From Rhodoferax sp. BLA1 (GTDB taxonomy: Bacteria > Pseudomonadota > Gammaproteobacteria > Burkholderiales > Burkholderiaceae_C): a stretch of DNA of 64,000 nucleotides. Shown here piece by piece: positions 8,990 to 25,050 of this stretch (within the stretch, counting starts at the first letter, position 1; every line of letters starts with the position of its first letter). The stretch lies in NCBI RefSeq assembly GCF_013416775.1, contig NZ_SZVI01000013.1:744001-808000 (forward strand), given 5' to 3'. Both the position numbers and the translations under genes were made by a program. The notes beneath the pieces were generated by a model. It had not been told where the DNA came from. It saw only the letters and a program-made list of their open reading frames with translations, and did no database searches.

Positions 8990-9889
8990 ATGGCCCTCTG
9001 GGACACGTTCTACCCGCCCATGGACTGGGAGGCCAACCGCAAGAGCTGGCCACACACTTCGCACAGCCGTTTTGTCACAGTTCATGGTCAGGTCTGGCAT
9101 GTGCAGACCTTTGGCCATGGCCCGGTGCTGCTGCTGTTGCATGGCACCGGTGCATCGACACACTCCTGGCGCGACCTGGTGCTGAGCCTGGCTAAACACC
9201 ATACCGTGATCTGCCCGGATCTGCCCGGGCATGCGTTCAGCTACTGGAACACCAAGAAAAGCAATTCGCTCGACCACATGACCGCGAGTCTGGCGGAGTT
9301 GCTGGCCCATTTGAAGCTGTGGCCAAGTGCCATCGTCGGGCACTCGGCGGGTGCGGCCGTGGGAGCGCAACTCATCCTCAAACATGGCAAAGGGCCAACC
9401 CCCGCGCTGATCGGCCTGAACCCGGCTTGGTTACCTTTGACCGGTTTGGCCAGTTGGCTGTTTCCGCCAACCGCCAAATTGCTGGCCCTCAACCCTTTGT
9501 CAGGGGTGCTTTTTGCCAAGCAGGCAGCCAAACCAGCGGTGGTGCGTAATTTGTTGCAAAGCACCGGCTCGCATTTGGACGAGGAGGCACTGAGTTATTA
9601 CCAAAGACTGTTGCAAACACCATCACATGTCAGGGGTGTCTTGGCCATGATGGCCGCCTGGCGACTGAACCGGCTCGCGCAACAGTTGCCGCAACTGACT
9701 GGCCCGGTGTTCATGCTGTTGGGAGCGAACGACCGGACCATCCCGGCAAGCCTAGCCGCTGAAACCATGAACCTTTTGCCAAAGACCACCAGCCGGACCC
9801 TGGCTGGCCTGGGTCACCTGGCCCACGAGGAAGAGCCAACTGTCGTGAGCGAACAGATACTGGAGTGGGTTAAGCAAACGGCCCGTTGA
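8990..9889 (+). CDS. bchO: Alpha/beta hydrolase BchO
   Basis: A 299-residue alpha/beta hydrolase encoded directly after bchD (TGA then ATG). It shows the oxyanion segment LLLHGTGASTHSWRDL, the nucleophile elbow VGHSAGAAVGAQ and, near the C-terminus, a likely catalytic His in GLGHLAHEEEP. BchO is required for normal bacteriochlorophyll synthesis around the chelatase step, but its chemical role is unsettled. Its end overlaps that of the convergent tspO by 20 bp, with no obvious terminator between them. Confidence 0.93.
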   Translation: MALWDTFYPPMDWEANRKSWPHTSHSRFVTVHGQVWHVQTFGHGPVLLLLHGTGASTHSWRDLVLSLAKHHTVICPDLPGHAFSYWNTKKSNSLDHMTASLAELLAHLKLWPSAIVGHSAGAAVGAQLILKHGKGPTPALIGLNPAWLPLTGLASWLFPPTAKLLALNPLSGVLFAKQAAKPAVVRNLLQSTGSHLDEEALSYYQRLLQTPSHVRGVLAMMAAWRLNRLAQQLPQLTGPVFMLLGANDRTIPASLAAETMNLLPKTTSRTLAGLGHLAHEEEPTVVSEQILEWVKQTAR

Positions 9890-10355
9890 GCGCAATGGTG
9901 GTCCAGTTCAAGACACCTGCGGCACTCACCCACGTCAGGTAAGGCAAGATCAAGATGGATGCCCAGCGTGATTCACGCCACAAGAACCACACCAGTGAAA
10001 ACACCGAGAGCCACAAGGCGACCCACTCGACCATGGCCCAGTCAGGCCGATGCAGGCCAAAGTAGAGTGCGCTCCACGATATATTGACCAGGGCATTGAC
10101 CACAAACAAGCCCAGCACAAAACGCTTGCGCGCCTTGGTCGGGGCTGCGGTCCAAGCCAATGAGCCGCTGAACACCAGCAAAAAAAAGATCACCGACCAG
10201 ATCACCCCAAAAGCGGCGTCCGGTGGTTTCCAGGATGGTTGCTTCAGTGAGAAATACCACGGGCCCAGATCGGTGAGCCAGGAGCCAATGCTGGCTGTGC
10301 CAAAGCTGACAACAAAAGCAATGAACAGGGTTTGCCACCCTCCAAAACGCTTCAT
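9870..10355 (-). CDS. tspO: TspO/MBR tryptophan-rich sensory protein
   Basis: A 161-residue protein with five predicted membrane spans and the family signature GPWYFSLKQPSWKPPDAAFGVIWS, plus YFGLHRPDWAMVEW and LPYLTWVSAAGVLNW. In Rhodobacter, TspO (CrtK) modulates photosynthesis gene expression with oxygen, probably through porphyrin export or turnover. It overlaps the end of bchP by 4 bases (ATGA) and closes the bchG-bchP-tspO operon. Confidence 0.95.
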   Translation of the reverse strand: MKRFGGWQTLFIAFVVSFGTASIGSWLTDLGPWYFSLKQPSWKPPDAAFGVIWSVIFFLLVFSGSLAWTAAPTKARKRFVLGLFVVNALVNISWSALYFGLHRPDWAMVEWVALWLSVFSLVWFLWRESRWASILILPYLTWVSAAGVLNWTTIALNGPFA

Positions 10356-11545
10356 ACGCGGGCGAAACCCAACAGATGTGCCAGGTCTTTGAAAAAGATA
10401 CGGATATGGGCCATGGGTTTTTTGCGAACCAGTTTTTTGTTCATGTAGGACTCGAAGGTCAAGCGCTGCACATCGGGGTCTTCACAGACTTTGACAAAAC
10501 GTTCACGGCGTTTGTCGTTCTGATACCAGAAATGTTGCAGCAAGCCAAGAATCCAGAAGACCCGGCCATGTTCTTTGAGGAATTGTTTGCGCGCCAGTTT
10601 CAAACAGGCGGCATCACCGGTCTTGAGCGCCTGTTGGACCGCTTCCGCCACCATGCGCCCACAGGCCATGGCGTAATAAATGCCTTCACCCGAGGCGGGT
10701 GCCACCACCCCGGCGGCGTCACCGGTGAGCACGATGTCGCGGCCATTTTCCCAGCGTGGCAAGGGTTTGAGCGGAATCGGAGCCCCCTCACGACGCAGTG
10801 TTTCGACCTCGCTGAGGCCAGCGATTTCGCGCAATTTGCCCACCGAACCACGCAGTGAAAAACCTTTGTCAGCGCTGCCCGTGCCCACACTCATGGTGTC
10901 ACCATGGGGAAACACCCAGCCGTAAAAATCGGGAGAAATCGGCCCCTGGTAATAAACATCACAACGTTCGGGATCATGGGTCGGATCCAGCACCGGCGCA
11001 CGAACGATCTCGTGGTAGGCAAAGACGTATTTGGTCCGGTCTGCACCTTCGATGTGCTGGCGAGCGATTTCCGATCGCGCTCCGTCGGCCGCCACCACCA
11101 TGCGGGCACGCACGCTGTCGGGCTCACCCAGGCCTTGCGCGGTCACCGGGTTGAAATGCACGCGAGCGACACCGTCGGCATCGCGGGTGATCCTGTCACA
11201 CAAGGCTCGCAGGCGCGTGGCACCGTGAGACTGCGCACGCTCCCGCAACCACTCATCAAAGCTGTCGCGGTTGACCATGGCGACAAACCCGTTTTCGATG
11301 TGAATGTCCACCTGCTTGTTCTTGGGCGAGATCATGCGTGCACATCGCACCTTGGCCACCAGCAGATGGTCTGGGATGTCAAAGTCTTTGATCAGCCGTG
11401 GCGGAATGGCGCCGCCACAGGGTTTGGTACGACCTTGCCGATCCATCAACAGCACCGACCAACCTTGTCTCGCCAAATCATCTGCTGCCGTTGCACCCGA
11501 AGGCCCTCCGCCAACGACCACCACATCGTATTGGCTTGTATTCAT
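10352..11545 (-). CDS. bchP: Geranylgeranyl bacteriochlorophyll reductase
   Basis: A 397-residue flavoprotein that reduces the geranylgeranyl tail of bacteriochlorophyll a to phytyl. The N-terminus has the dinucleotide fold YDVVVVGGGPSGATAADDLA followed by RTKPCGGAIPPR; a second FAD motif, VLTGDAAGVVAPASGEGIYYA, is near residue 275. Length matches the family. It is linked to the upstream MFS gene by an ATGA overlap and to tspO in the same way. Confidence 0.96.
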   Translation of the reverse strand: MNTSQYDVVVVGGGPSGATAADDLARQGWSVLLMDRQGRTKPCGGAIPPRLIKDFDIPDHLLVAKVRCARMISPKNKQVDIHIENGFVAMVNRDSFDEWLRERAQSHGATRLRALCDRITRDADGVARVHFNPVTAQGLGEPDSVRARMVVAADGARSEIARQHIEGADRTKYVFAYHEIVRAPVLDPTHDPERCDVYYQGPISPDFYGWVFPHGDTMSVGTGSADKGFSLRGSVGKLREIAGLSEVETLRREGAPIPLKPLPRWENGRDIVLTGDAAGVVAPASGEGIYYAMACGRMVAEAVQQALKTGDAACLKLARKQFLKEHGRVFWILGLLQHFWYQNDKRRERFVKVCEDPDVQRLTFESYMNKKLVRKKPMAHIRIFFKDLAHLLGFARV

Positions 11546-12903
11546 GACTGCACCCTTTGCAATTCCGTTGAAAAATAAGCTGGGGTCTGCTCAGCCACGA
11601 CACCATTGCGATTCACCAAAATAGCGCACCACGCTGACAACGCAAACATCACAGCCTCAAAACCAAAAACCGATGAGTAGGCCAGCCCACTGGAGGCCAT
11701 CAGCCAATGTGCCATGTCGCTCGCGGCGGTGCCCAGAAGGCCACCCAGCCCAAAAGCAATCGCTTGGGCAGCGCCCCACAAGCCCATGCGTGTACCCTCA
11801 TTGCCATGGGCACCCTGGGTAGACAAACGCATCATGGTGGTAATGGCAGCAATGGAAAACGCGCCATTGGCAACACCCAGCAAAACAATATTGGCCTTGA
11901 GAGGCCAGCTTTGCCCCTGGACACCCGCCGTTGCCAAACCCAACATGGCCACCGCTGAGAGCACACACCCCCAAACCATCCAGCTGTGGACACTGCCCAG
12001 GCGGCCTTTGACACGCTCCCAACCCACCAAGGCCACCCACAACATGCCCGCCAAGACCGCACCATGCTGGAACCCAGCCAACTGCGTGGTCTGTCCGGGT
12101 GTCATACCAAACACATCACCGGCAAAAGGCTCAAGAATCAAATCCTGCGCGCTGTAGGCCAACATGGACAAAAACACAAAGATGGTGAAAGTTCTGGCCT
12201 GGGGCTCACGCCACACCTGAACAAGTGTTTCCTTGAACTGGCGGGCGGAGCGTTCACCCGACGCAGCATTGGCAGGAGCGGTATCGGTACCTTCGGCGAC
12301 CTTTCCTTCGAGCCCCCACAAACTCAATGCGGCCACAGCGACCACCAGCACAGCCAGACCGGCAGTCACACGAATGAGTTGTTCAGGCGTGTAGGGATCA
12401 ATCAGTTTGCCTACTGTGATCGCTGTCATCGCAAAGCCAAAAATCATCATCATCCAGACCAGGGTGGCAGCGGGAGCGCGCCGACTGTCGGGCACACGCT
12501 TGGCCATCAGAACCAGCAAGGAGGTGCCGCATGCACTCACGCCCAGACCAATCATGGAGAAGGCAACAACACACAGGGCCAAGCCCAGACCAAACGCAGT
12601 TTGCATCAGCACCGTGGCCACCGACGCCAACACCCCGCCCAGGGCGAGCACGATCACACCTCCCAGCATCCATGGTGTACAGCGTCGCCCCTGGTCGGCG
12701 CCAAACCCCATGCGAGGCCGCACCATCTGCACCAGGTAGTGCAGCGCTACCAAAATCCCTGGCAACAGCGCCGGCAACGCCAGTTCAACCACCATGATCC
12801 GGTTGAGTGTGGATGTTGTAACCACCACCACGGCACCCATACAGGCTTGCACCAAACCCAGCCGTGCCACATCCAGCCAACCAAACACACGTGTTGAACT
12901 CAT
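11542..12903 (-). CDS. BCD-family MFS transporter (ORF428-like, between bchG and bchP)
   Basis: A 453-residue membrane protein with about 12 spans, related to PucC and LhaA and located between bchG and bchP as in other purple bacteria. ATG 12903 (MSSTRVFGWLDVARLG) overlaps the bchG stop (ATGA) and is preferred over a start 11 codons upstream. Family features are STLNRIMVVELALPALLPG in the first spans and FQHGAVLAGM and MGLWGAAQAIAFGLGG later. Its role is inferred to be pigment delivery or light-harvesting assembly near BchG; it is the most diverged of the three paralogues in the window. Confidence 0.9.
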   Translation of the reverse strand: MSSTRVFGWLDVARLGLVQACMGAVVVVTTSTLNRIMVVELALPALLPGILVALHYLVQMVRPRMGFGADQGRRCTPWMLGGVIVLALGGVLASVATVLMQTAFGLGLALCVVAFSMIGLGVSACGTSLLVLMAKRVPDSRRAPAATLVWMMMIFGFAMTAITVGKLIDPYTPEQLIRVTAGLAVLVVAVAALSLWGLEGKVAEGTDTAPANAASGERSARQFKETLVQVWREPQARTFTIFVFLSMLAYSAQDLILEPFAGDVFGMTPGQTTQLAGFQHGAVLAGMLWVALVGWERVKGRLGSVHSWMVWGCVLSAVAMLGLATAGVQGQSWPLKANIVLLGVANGAFSIAAITTMMRLSTQGAHGNEGTRMGLWGAAQAIAFGLGGLLGTAASDMAHWLMASSGLAYSSVFGFEAVMFALSAWCAILVNRNGVVAEQTPAYFSTELQRVQS

Positions 12904-13787
12904 GCTGACACCTGATGAAGAAAGTGCAGCGCCCAAGCACTGACCATCATGCCGGATACATACAGTGGCACGCCAAATGCGCTGAGCATCAAAGCCTTTT
13001 CAATCGGCTGACGTACAAAAGACAGCATCAGAGGGAGTTGCGCCAGCACAAGCACCAAGACACCTGCAGCGTGCCAAGGTTGCGACCAAAACAGCAATAA
13101 ACCCACCACCGCCAGTTGCGGAACAAGCATGATGGCGCAGGCAGCCTGGGCGGCGCCCAATGGGCCGAGTTGCACGGGCAATGAGCGCACGCCCATCTGC
13201 TTGTCGCCTTCAATGGCCTTGAAATCATTGAGCGTCATGATGCCATGTGCACCCACGCTGTACAGCAAGGCCAAAATCAGCGAGTCGACGTGTGGCAACG
13301 CCCCACCCAACATCACGGCGCCACCTGTGACCCAGGCCAAGCCTTCATAACTCAAAGCACAGGCGGTATTGCCCCACCAGCCATTGAGTTTCAAACGAAA
13401 AGGAGGTGCGCTGTAAGCCCAGGCCAGCGCCAAACCCAAAGTACAGGCCCAAAACCCCCAAACACCCAAACCCCAGGCCCAGATCAGTGACAAAAAAGTC
13501 CATAAAACAGCCACATAAAGGCCCCAATGCCCTGGCATACGCCCCGAAGGAATGGGGCGATTGGGTTCATTGATGGCATCCACATGGCGGTCAAACCAAT
13601 CATTGACAGCCTGACTGCTGGCGCAAACCAGCGGCCCGGTCAAGACCAACCCTAGGAAAATCAGGACCCAGTTTGCGCTGAAGCTTTGTGCGGAGGCCAC
13701 AACACCACACGAAAAAGCCCACATAGGCGGGAACCAAGTAATCGGTTTGAGCAGTTCTGCGACTGTGGAAAGCGAAGGTCGGGCCAT
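12900..13787 (-). CDS. bchG: Bacteriochlorophyll synthase (geranylgeranyl transferase)
   Basis: A 295-residue UbiA-family polyprenyltransferase that esterifies bacteriochlorophyllide a with geranylgeranyl diphosphate. It has about eight spans, the Mg-diphosphate motif NDWFDRHVDAINEPNRPIPSG (about residues 62-82) and a second acidic motif, NDFKAIEGDKQMG. The start ATG (MARPSLSTVAELLKPITW) lies 29 bp from a PpsR box, and the stop overlaps the MFS gene. Confidence 0.96.
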   Translation of the reverse strand: MARPSLSTVAELLKPITWFPPMWAFSCGVVASAQSFSANWVLIFLGLVLTGPLVCASSQAVNDWFDRHVDAINEPNRPIPSGRMPGHWGLYVAVLWTFLSLIWAWGLGVWGFWACTLGLALAWAYSAPPFRLKLNGWWGNTACALSYEGLAWVTGGAVMLGGALPHVDSLILALLYSVGAHGIMTLNDFKAIEGDKQMGVRSLPVQLGPLGAAQAACAIMLVPQLAVVGLLLFWSQPWHAAGVLVLVLAQLPLMLSFVRQPIEKALMLSAFGVPLYVSGMMVSAWALHFLHQVSA

Positions 13788-13815
13788 CTCTGGATTTTCA
13801 CCCAGACAGACAACA

Positions 13816-13833
13816 TGTCAACTAATACTTACA
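13816..13833. promoter_or_regulatory. PpsR/CrtJ box between ppsR and bchG
   Basis: TGTCAACTAATACTTACA matches TGT-N12-ACA. On the minus strand it contributes TTGACA (13816-13821) as a -35 for bchG; a clear -10 is not seen. It implies that bchG has its own repressed promoter apart from readthrough from ppsR. Confidence 0.75.
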
Positions 13834-13853
13834 CTTTAGTTGTCAAATATCAA

Positions 13854-15248
13854 TCAGTGAATACTGCTGACTTCCATGTCACTGACCATCTCAAACCGCC
13901 GCAATTTGACGTAAAGACTTTGCCTGGACAGGCCCAGCATTTCTGCTGCAGATGCGCGATTGTTCTTGGTCAATTCGAGTGCGGACTGGATACACATCTT
14001 TTCGATCATGTCGACGGTTTCCCCCACAATGTCTTTCATTGGCATGCGGCCCACCAGTTTGGACAGTTCAGCAACCGAACTCACCATGCCATTGGTTACC
14101 GGCGTCTCCTTGATACGAATCCGCTCAACATCACGGATGTAAAAGGCATAGTACGCTTGATCGGTGTTAAGAGTCAGCGCAGAGATTTCCACAGCAACGG
14201 TTGAACCCGCCATGACTCGCAATTCAGTCGAAAAGTTCTTCACAAGCGTTTGTGAACGCAAATTTGTCAACAACACACCCCAGTCAACCCCCCCGCGCAC
14301 CAACCAGTTCTCCAGAGGTTGACCGGCCAACTGCGACAAAGCGGTCACACCCAGCATCGTCATCAGTTCTGCGTTGGCAGACTTGATGACCCCCGCTCGG
14401 TCAGTCAGGGCAAATCCGTCAGGGGAATGTTCAAGTGCCTCACTGAAGAGCAGTTGCTGATCCGCTGCCGACGTGGGCTTGGCGACCATGCCATGTGGCA
14501 ACAAACGCATCAGAAAATGTGGCCCACTTTCCTGCCGGAAGACAGAAGCAGACACCGTGCAATCGCCTGTGGCACCGACAAATCTGGCACGACACATCTC
14601 GATGCGACCCGTGGCGTGCGCCATACGCAACAGCGACTGAATCTCGTCCCTGTAAACAGTCTCAAAACATTCGGTGATGTCGCGACCGACCAGCTTCTTG
14701 TTGCTGTCTTTCACGAAGACCTGTGCGCTGGAGTTCGCATCCAACACTCGGAAGCTCAAACCATCCACCAACAAGACAGCCTCATTGCCGGTTTCAAAGA
14801 GGATGCGGTATTTGGTCTCAATGTGCCGAAGCCGCAGATAGTCCCGCTCAATAGACTGCTGGGTTTCAATCAAACGTCGCTGAAGAATCGCGATAGCTTC
14901 CATATCGCGCCCCAACGCCAAGACTCGCCCATCGTCACCCAAGCTCATCACGGCATACTGCATTGGCAGGTCGGTGCCATTGCCAACGCCGTGATTCACA
15001 TGGCGCCAGCGCAATTCTTCACTGGAGTGACACGAAGTCAGCATTTCCAAAATCTTGCCACGGCTTTCACTGGTGACAACACTGGTCCATGAACGCCCTG
15101 CCCAGGACTGGCAACCCAATGCAAGCAACTCAGACTTACGAACAAAAATGTCCTCTATCACGCCGTCTTTATCCACGATCAGTGCGACATCAAAGGCCAC
15201 GCGCACCAGCCGGTCAAAAGCCTCTCCTGACAAATTACCGAGCTTCAT
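13854..15248 (-). CDS. ppsR: Transcriptional repressor PpsR/CrtJ
   Basis: A 464-residue PAS-domain regulator, the same length as Rhodobacter PpsR. PAS-like segments occur at about 10-120, 140-250 and 270-370, and the C-terminus is a Fis-type helix-turn-helix, NRASAAEMLGLSRQSLYVKL (430-449). The family binds TGT-N12-ACA and represses bch, crt and puc genes in oxygen. The HTH cysteine (C419 in EKMCIQS) is present, but there is no cysteine where the second redox cysteine would fall by spacing (around 246-248); the nearest are C219 and C230. It lies downstream of ppaA/aerR with a 58-bp gap. Confidence 0.96.
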   Translation of the reverse strand: MKLGNLSGEAFDRLVRVAFDVALIVDKDGVIEDIFVRKSELLALGCQSWAGRSWTSVVTSESRGKILEMLTSCHSSEELRWRHVNHGVGNGTDLPMQYAVMSLGDDGRVLALGRDMEAIAILQRRLIETQQSIERDYLRLRHIETKYRILFETGNEAVLLVDGLSFRVLDANSSAQVFVKDSNKKLVGRDITECFETVYRDEIQSLLRMAHATGRIEMCRARFVGATGDCTVSASVFRQESGPHFLMRLLPHGMVAKPTSAADQQLLFSEALEHSPDGFALTDRAGVIKSANAELMTMLGVTALSQLAGQPLENWLVRGGVDWGVLLTNLRSQTLVKNFSTELRVMAGSTVAVEISALTLNTDQAYYAFYIRDVERIRIKETPVTNGMVSSVAELSKLVGRMPMKDIVGETVDMIEKMCIQSALELTKNNRASAAEMLGLSRQSLYVKLRRFEMVSDMEVSSIH

Positions 15249-15306
15249 TGGGACATCTTGATGAGGTTAAATTCGTCGATTCAGATACTTCTGTCACACA
15301 CATAGT

Positions 15307-16080
15307 TCAAGTTGCAAGCTCCAGCCTCTTGATGCTTTGCCGAGCAAGTCGCTGTGACACCCGCGCATCACCACCAACCAAATCTGCACCTAGCACTGCC
15401 GCCAAATCAGGGTTCAAGTCCACCATAGGACCACCAATCATGATCTGGACACGAGGATTGAGCGACGCCTGCCTGGCTTTTGCGATGAGTGATTTCATGG
15501 CTGGCCACCCTCGGTCAGAGCAGACCGACAAACCAACCACTTCAAACCACTGTTGCGACAGTTCTTTCACCACGTCAGACTCTGATTCCGGTGCAACGTT
15601 CGACACTTTCCATCCTTCACGCCGAAAAAACTCAGCCACCATAACCGAGCCAAAACTATGCTGAGAATTGGGCGCCAAAAAGAAAATCGCCCGATAACCG
15701 TTGAACTTCTGGTTAGCTCGCTGTAAGAATTGGGGACTAAGCTCATAGAGAATTTGCTGCAGACTATGAACGCCTATTGTCACCTTGACAAAATCTATCC
15801 GATCAGACAACCACCATTCACCCATCAGGCGAGCAGCGGCTGCCAGCCCATCCAAATAGATGTCTTCAAGATCAACACCTGCGCCAAGCCAGGCTTGAAC
15901 CTTAGCAAGTGCAGCGTCATACTGACATATACACGCCTCAGCCAAAACTTCTATATCGCGCGGACCAAAAACGCCAAGGCCTGCACTAGCCCGAATTAAA
16001 GACATATTTTCCTGCTGAAACAGGCCCACACCGCAACCACCACTTTCTCCATACGGGAAGTGGATGGGCGAGACTTTCAC
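15307..16080 (-). CDS. ppaA: Cobalamin-binding antirepressor PpaA/AerR
   Basis: A 257-residue protein with an N-terminal B12-cap-like helical region (VLAEACICQYDAALAKVQ...ARLMGEWW) and a C-terminal B12-binding domain marked by LAPNSQHSFGSVMVAEFFRREGW, whose HxxG would hold the cobalt ligand. AerR/PpaA proteins sense light or oxygen through cobalamin and oppose PpsR/CrtJ. The 5' end is uncertain: GTG 16080 gives this length but lacks a clear ribosome site, whereas ATG 16005 (MSLIRASAGLG) has CAGGA just upstream. AerR is known to occur in long and short forms. It is divergent from bchF. Confidence 0.9.
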   Translation of the reverse strand: MKVSPIHFPYGESGGCGVGLFQQENMSLIRASAGLGVFGPRDIEVLAEACICQYDAALAKVQAWLGAGVDLEDIYLDGLAAAARLMGEWWLSDRIDFVKVTIGVHSLQQILYELSPQFLQRANQKFNGYRAIFFLAPNSQHSFGSVMVAEFFRREGWKVSNVAPESESDVVKELSQQWFEVVGLSVCSDRGWPAMKSLIAKARQASLNPRVQIMIGGPMVDLNPDLAAVLGADLVGGDARVSQRLARQSIKRLELAT

Positions 16081-16174
16081 ACAAAGCTACGCCAGCAGTT
16101 TCAACCTGGAAAGTCTTAACTGTGTCTATATAAACATTTTACCGGGAAACTCCGACAATGTAAAAAAAATAATA

Positions 16175-16215
16175 CGTCAAGTTATGTTGACACTTTAAAC
16201 AGCAACAGCTACAGT
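16175..16215 (+). promoter_or_regulatory. bchF promoter with a one-mismatch PpsR box
   Basis: CGTCAAGTTATGTTGACA (16175-16192) fits TGT-N12-ACA except for the first base. It ends in TTGACA (16187-16192), which is 17 bp from TACAGT (16210-16215), a good sigma-70 pair 29 bp before the bchF start. The box lies in the 164-bp divergent region shared with ppaA, so it could affect both. Confidence 0.65.
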
Positions 16216-16244
16216 GACCGCCTGAAGTTCTTTCATCAGAGCAC

Positions 16245-18058
<1,814 letters not shown>

Positions 18059-18069
18059 ACATCACGTCA

Positions 18070-19609
18070 ATGCAGCTCACGCTCTGGACTTATGAAGGCC
18101 CGCCTCATGTGGGTGCCATGCGAGTGGCTACGGCCATGACCAACGTTCACTACGTATTACATGCGCCACAAGGAGATACCTACGCAGATCTCTTGTTCAC
18201 CATGATTGAGCGCCTGCCCAGGCGCCCACCGGTCACCTACACCACTTTTCAGGCAAGGGATCTGGGTGGTGACACAGCGCAGCTTTTCAAGGAAGCTGTC
18301 GCCAACGCTTTTGACCGCTTTCAGCCACAGGCGGTACTGGTGGGATCTTCCTGTACAGCAGAGTTGATCCAAGACGACCCGGGCGGCTTGGCCAAAGCTC
18401 TGAATCTGCCCGTTCCTGTGATTCCATTGGAATTACCCGCTTACCAGCGCAAAGAAAACTGGGGAGCATCCGAGACGTTCTACCAACTTGTCCGAAACCT
18501 GGCCAAGCCAGCTGACAAGGACTTGTCTGCCGCCCCACACAAGCCCAGTTGCAACATTTTGGGACCAACGGCACTGGGATTTCGGCATCGCGACGACGTA
18601 CGCGAGATCTCCCAACTTTTGCAGGCCTTGGGCATTGAAGTAAAAGTTACTGCACCTTTAAACGCCTCGGTTGAGGATATTTGCAAGCTGGCGCAAGCGG
18701 ACTTCAATGTCGTTCTTTATCCAGAAATCGCCAACACAACAGCTCAGTGGTTGGAACGCCAGTTCAACCAACCCTACACCCGAACCATACCAATTGGTGT
18801 GAGTGCCACACGCGAGTTCATCCGGGAGGTCACCAGTCTGTCCAAACTGCCCATTCCGGCAGGGCTTGAAGATGACATGCACTCCGTTTGGTACTCCCGA
18901 TCTGTCGACTCGACCTATCTGACCGGCAAGCGCGTGTTCCTATTCGGCGATGCCACACATGTGGTGGCTGCAGCCCGGTTCGCCAGCGAAGAGATGGGCT
19001 TTGAAGTGGTGGGCATCGGGACCTACAGCCGGGAATTTGCCCGTGAAGTGCGCGAAGCGGCCAAAAAGTACCAGGTTGAGCCACTGATCACTGATGACTA
19101 TCTGGCCGTTGAAGAACAGATCAAACATCTTCACCCCGAGCTGATCCTGGGTACACAGATGGAGCGACACATTGCCAAGCGGCTCAATATCCCCTGCGCG
19201 GTGATCTCGGCACCAGTACACATTCAGGACTTTCCTGCCCGTTACGCCCCTCAGATGGGTTTCGAGGGGGCCAACGTCTTGTTCGACACGTGGGTGCATC
19301 CACTGATGATGGGCCTGGAAGAGCACCTGCTGGGCATGTTTCGTGAGGATTTTGAGTTCTACGACGGTGCAGCACCATCACACTTGGGTTCCAGCCGTGT
19401 GGCCGAGACGCCAGTGACTGCCTTGATTGAAGTTGCCCAGACTGATTTGCCCAAGCCAAATACAGCCCAACCAGCCTCAAGCGCTTGGAGCACCGAGGCC
19501 GAGAAAGAGCTGGGAAAAATACCCTTTTTTGTGCGAGGCAAAGCCCGCAGAAATACGGAACGGTACGCGTTGGAACAAGGCCTGAGCACCATCACCGTGG
19601 AGACGTTAT

Positions 19610-19638
<29 letters not shown>
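18070..19638 (+). CDS. bchB: Light-independent protochlorophyllide reductase subunit B
   Basis: A 522-residue NifK-like partner of BchN. ATG 18070 gives [20 protein letters not shown], the usual start; the reading frame stays open upstream but that part is not homologous. Features are [31 protein letters not shown] and the C-terminal PCP-reductase domain, [20 protein letters not shown]. Its end overlaps bchH by 29 bp, an unusually long overlap for this chain. Confidence 0.97.
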
Positions 19639-24342
<4,704 letters not shown>

Positions 24343-24351
24343 GGCCACCGC

Positions 24352-25050
24352 ATGAACGAAAACACCTACCAGGAGCGGCGCGGTCAGATCGAAAACTATT
24401 TTGATCGAACCGCCGCAGCAGCCTGGGAAAAGTTGACATCGGACGCCCCCCTGGGCCGGGTGCGAGCGACGGTGCGCGCCGGGCGGGACAACATGCGCGG
24501 AACACTGCTCTCCTGGTTGCCACCAGACCTCCATGGCAAACGCATCCTGGATGCGGGCTGTGGTACTGGCGCATTGTCGGTAGAGGCCGCACGCCGAGGT
24601 GCCGAAGTGGTGGCGATTGATCTGTCACCCACCTTGGTTGAACTCGCACGCAACCGCTTGCCTCCAGATGTCGCCAGTCGCATTGACTTTCGCAGCGGCG
24701 ACATGCTTGACGCAGCTCTCGGCAAGTTCGATCATGTGGTGGCGATGGACTCCATCATTCACTACCGTACCGAAGATGCCGTGAGTGCTTTGGCCAAACT
24801 GGCCGAACGGACCTCGTCCTCCATCTTGTTCACCTTTGCACCGCGCACACCGCTGCTGGCGCTCATGATTGCGGTTGGACGCGTTTTCCCTCGTGGCAAC
24901 CGCGCCCCGTGGTTAGAACCGATGGCCGAAGAAAAAATTGCCAGCTTGATGGCCCAGCATGCTTCGCTGGCTCAGTGGAACCGAGGTCGGACTCAAAGAA
25001 TTTCCAGCGGTTTTTACCAATCACAAGCGATGGAGTGGCAGACATCGTGA
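24352..25050 (+). CDS. bchM: Magnesium protoporphyrin IX methyltransferase
   Basis: A 232-residue S-adenosylmethionine-dependent enzyme that methylates the ring C propionate of Mg-protoporphyrin IX. It shows the early motif IENYFDRTAAAAWEKLTSD, SAM motif I ILDAGCGTGALSVEAARRGA, then VVAIDLSPTLVE and VAMDSIIHY. Its stop overlaps the GTG start of lhaA (GTGA). It acts between Mg chelatase and AcsF, both encoded in the window. Confidence 0.96.
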   Translation: MNENTYQERRGQIENYFDRTAAAAWEKLTSDAPLGRVRATVRAGRDNMRGTLLSWLPPDLHGKRILDAGCGTGALSVEAARRGAEVVAIDLSPTLVELARNRLPPDVASRIDFRSGDMLDAALGKFDHVVAMDSIIHYRTEDAVSALAKLAERTSSSILFTFAPRTPLLALMIAVGRVFPRGNRAPWLEPMAEEKIASLMAQHASLAQWNRGRTQRISSGFYQSQAMEWQTS

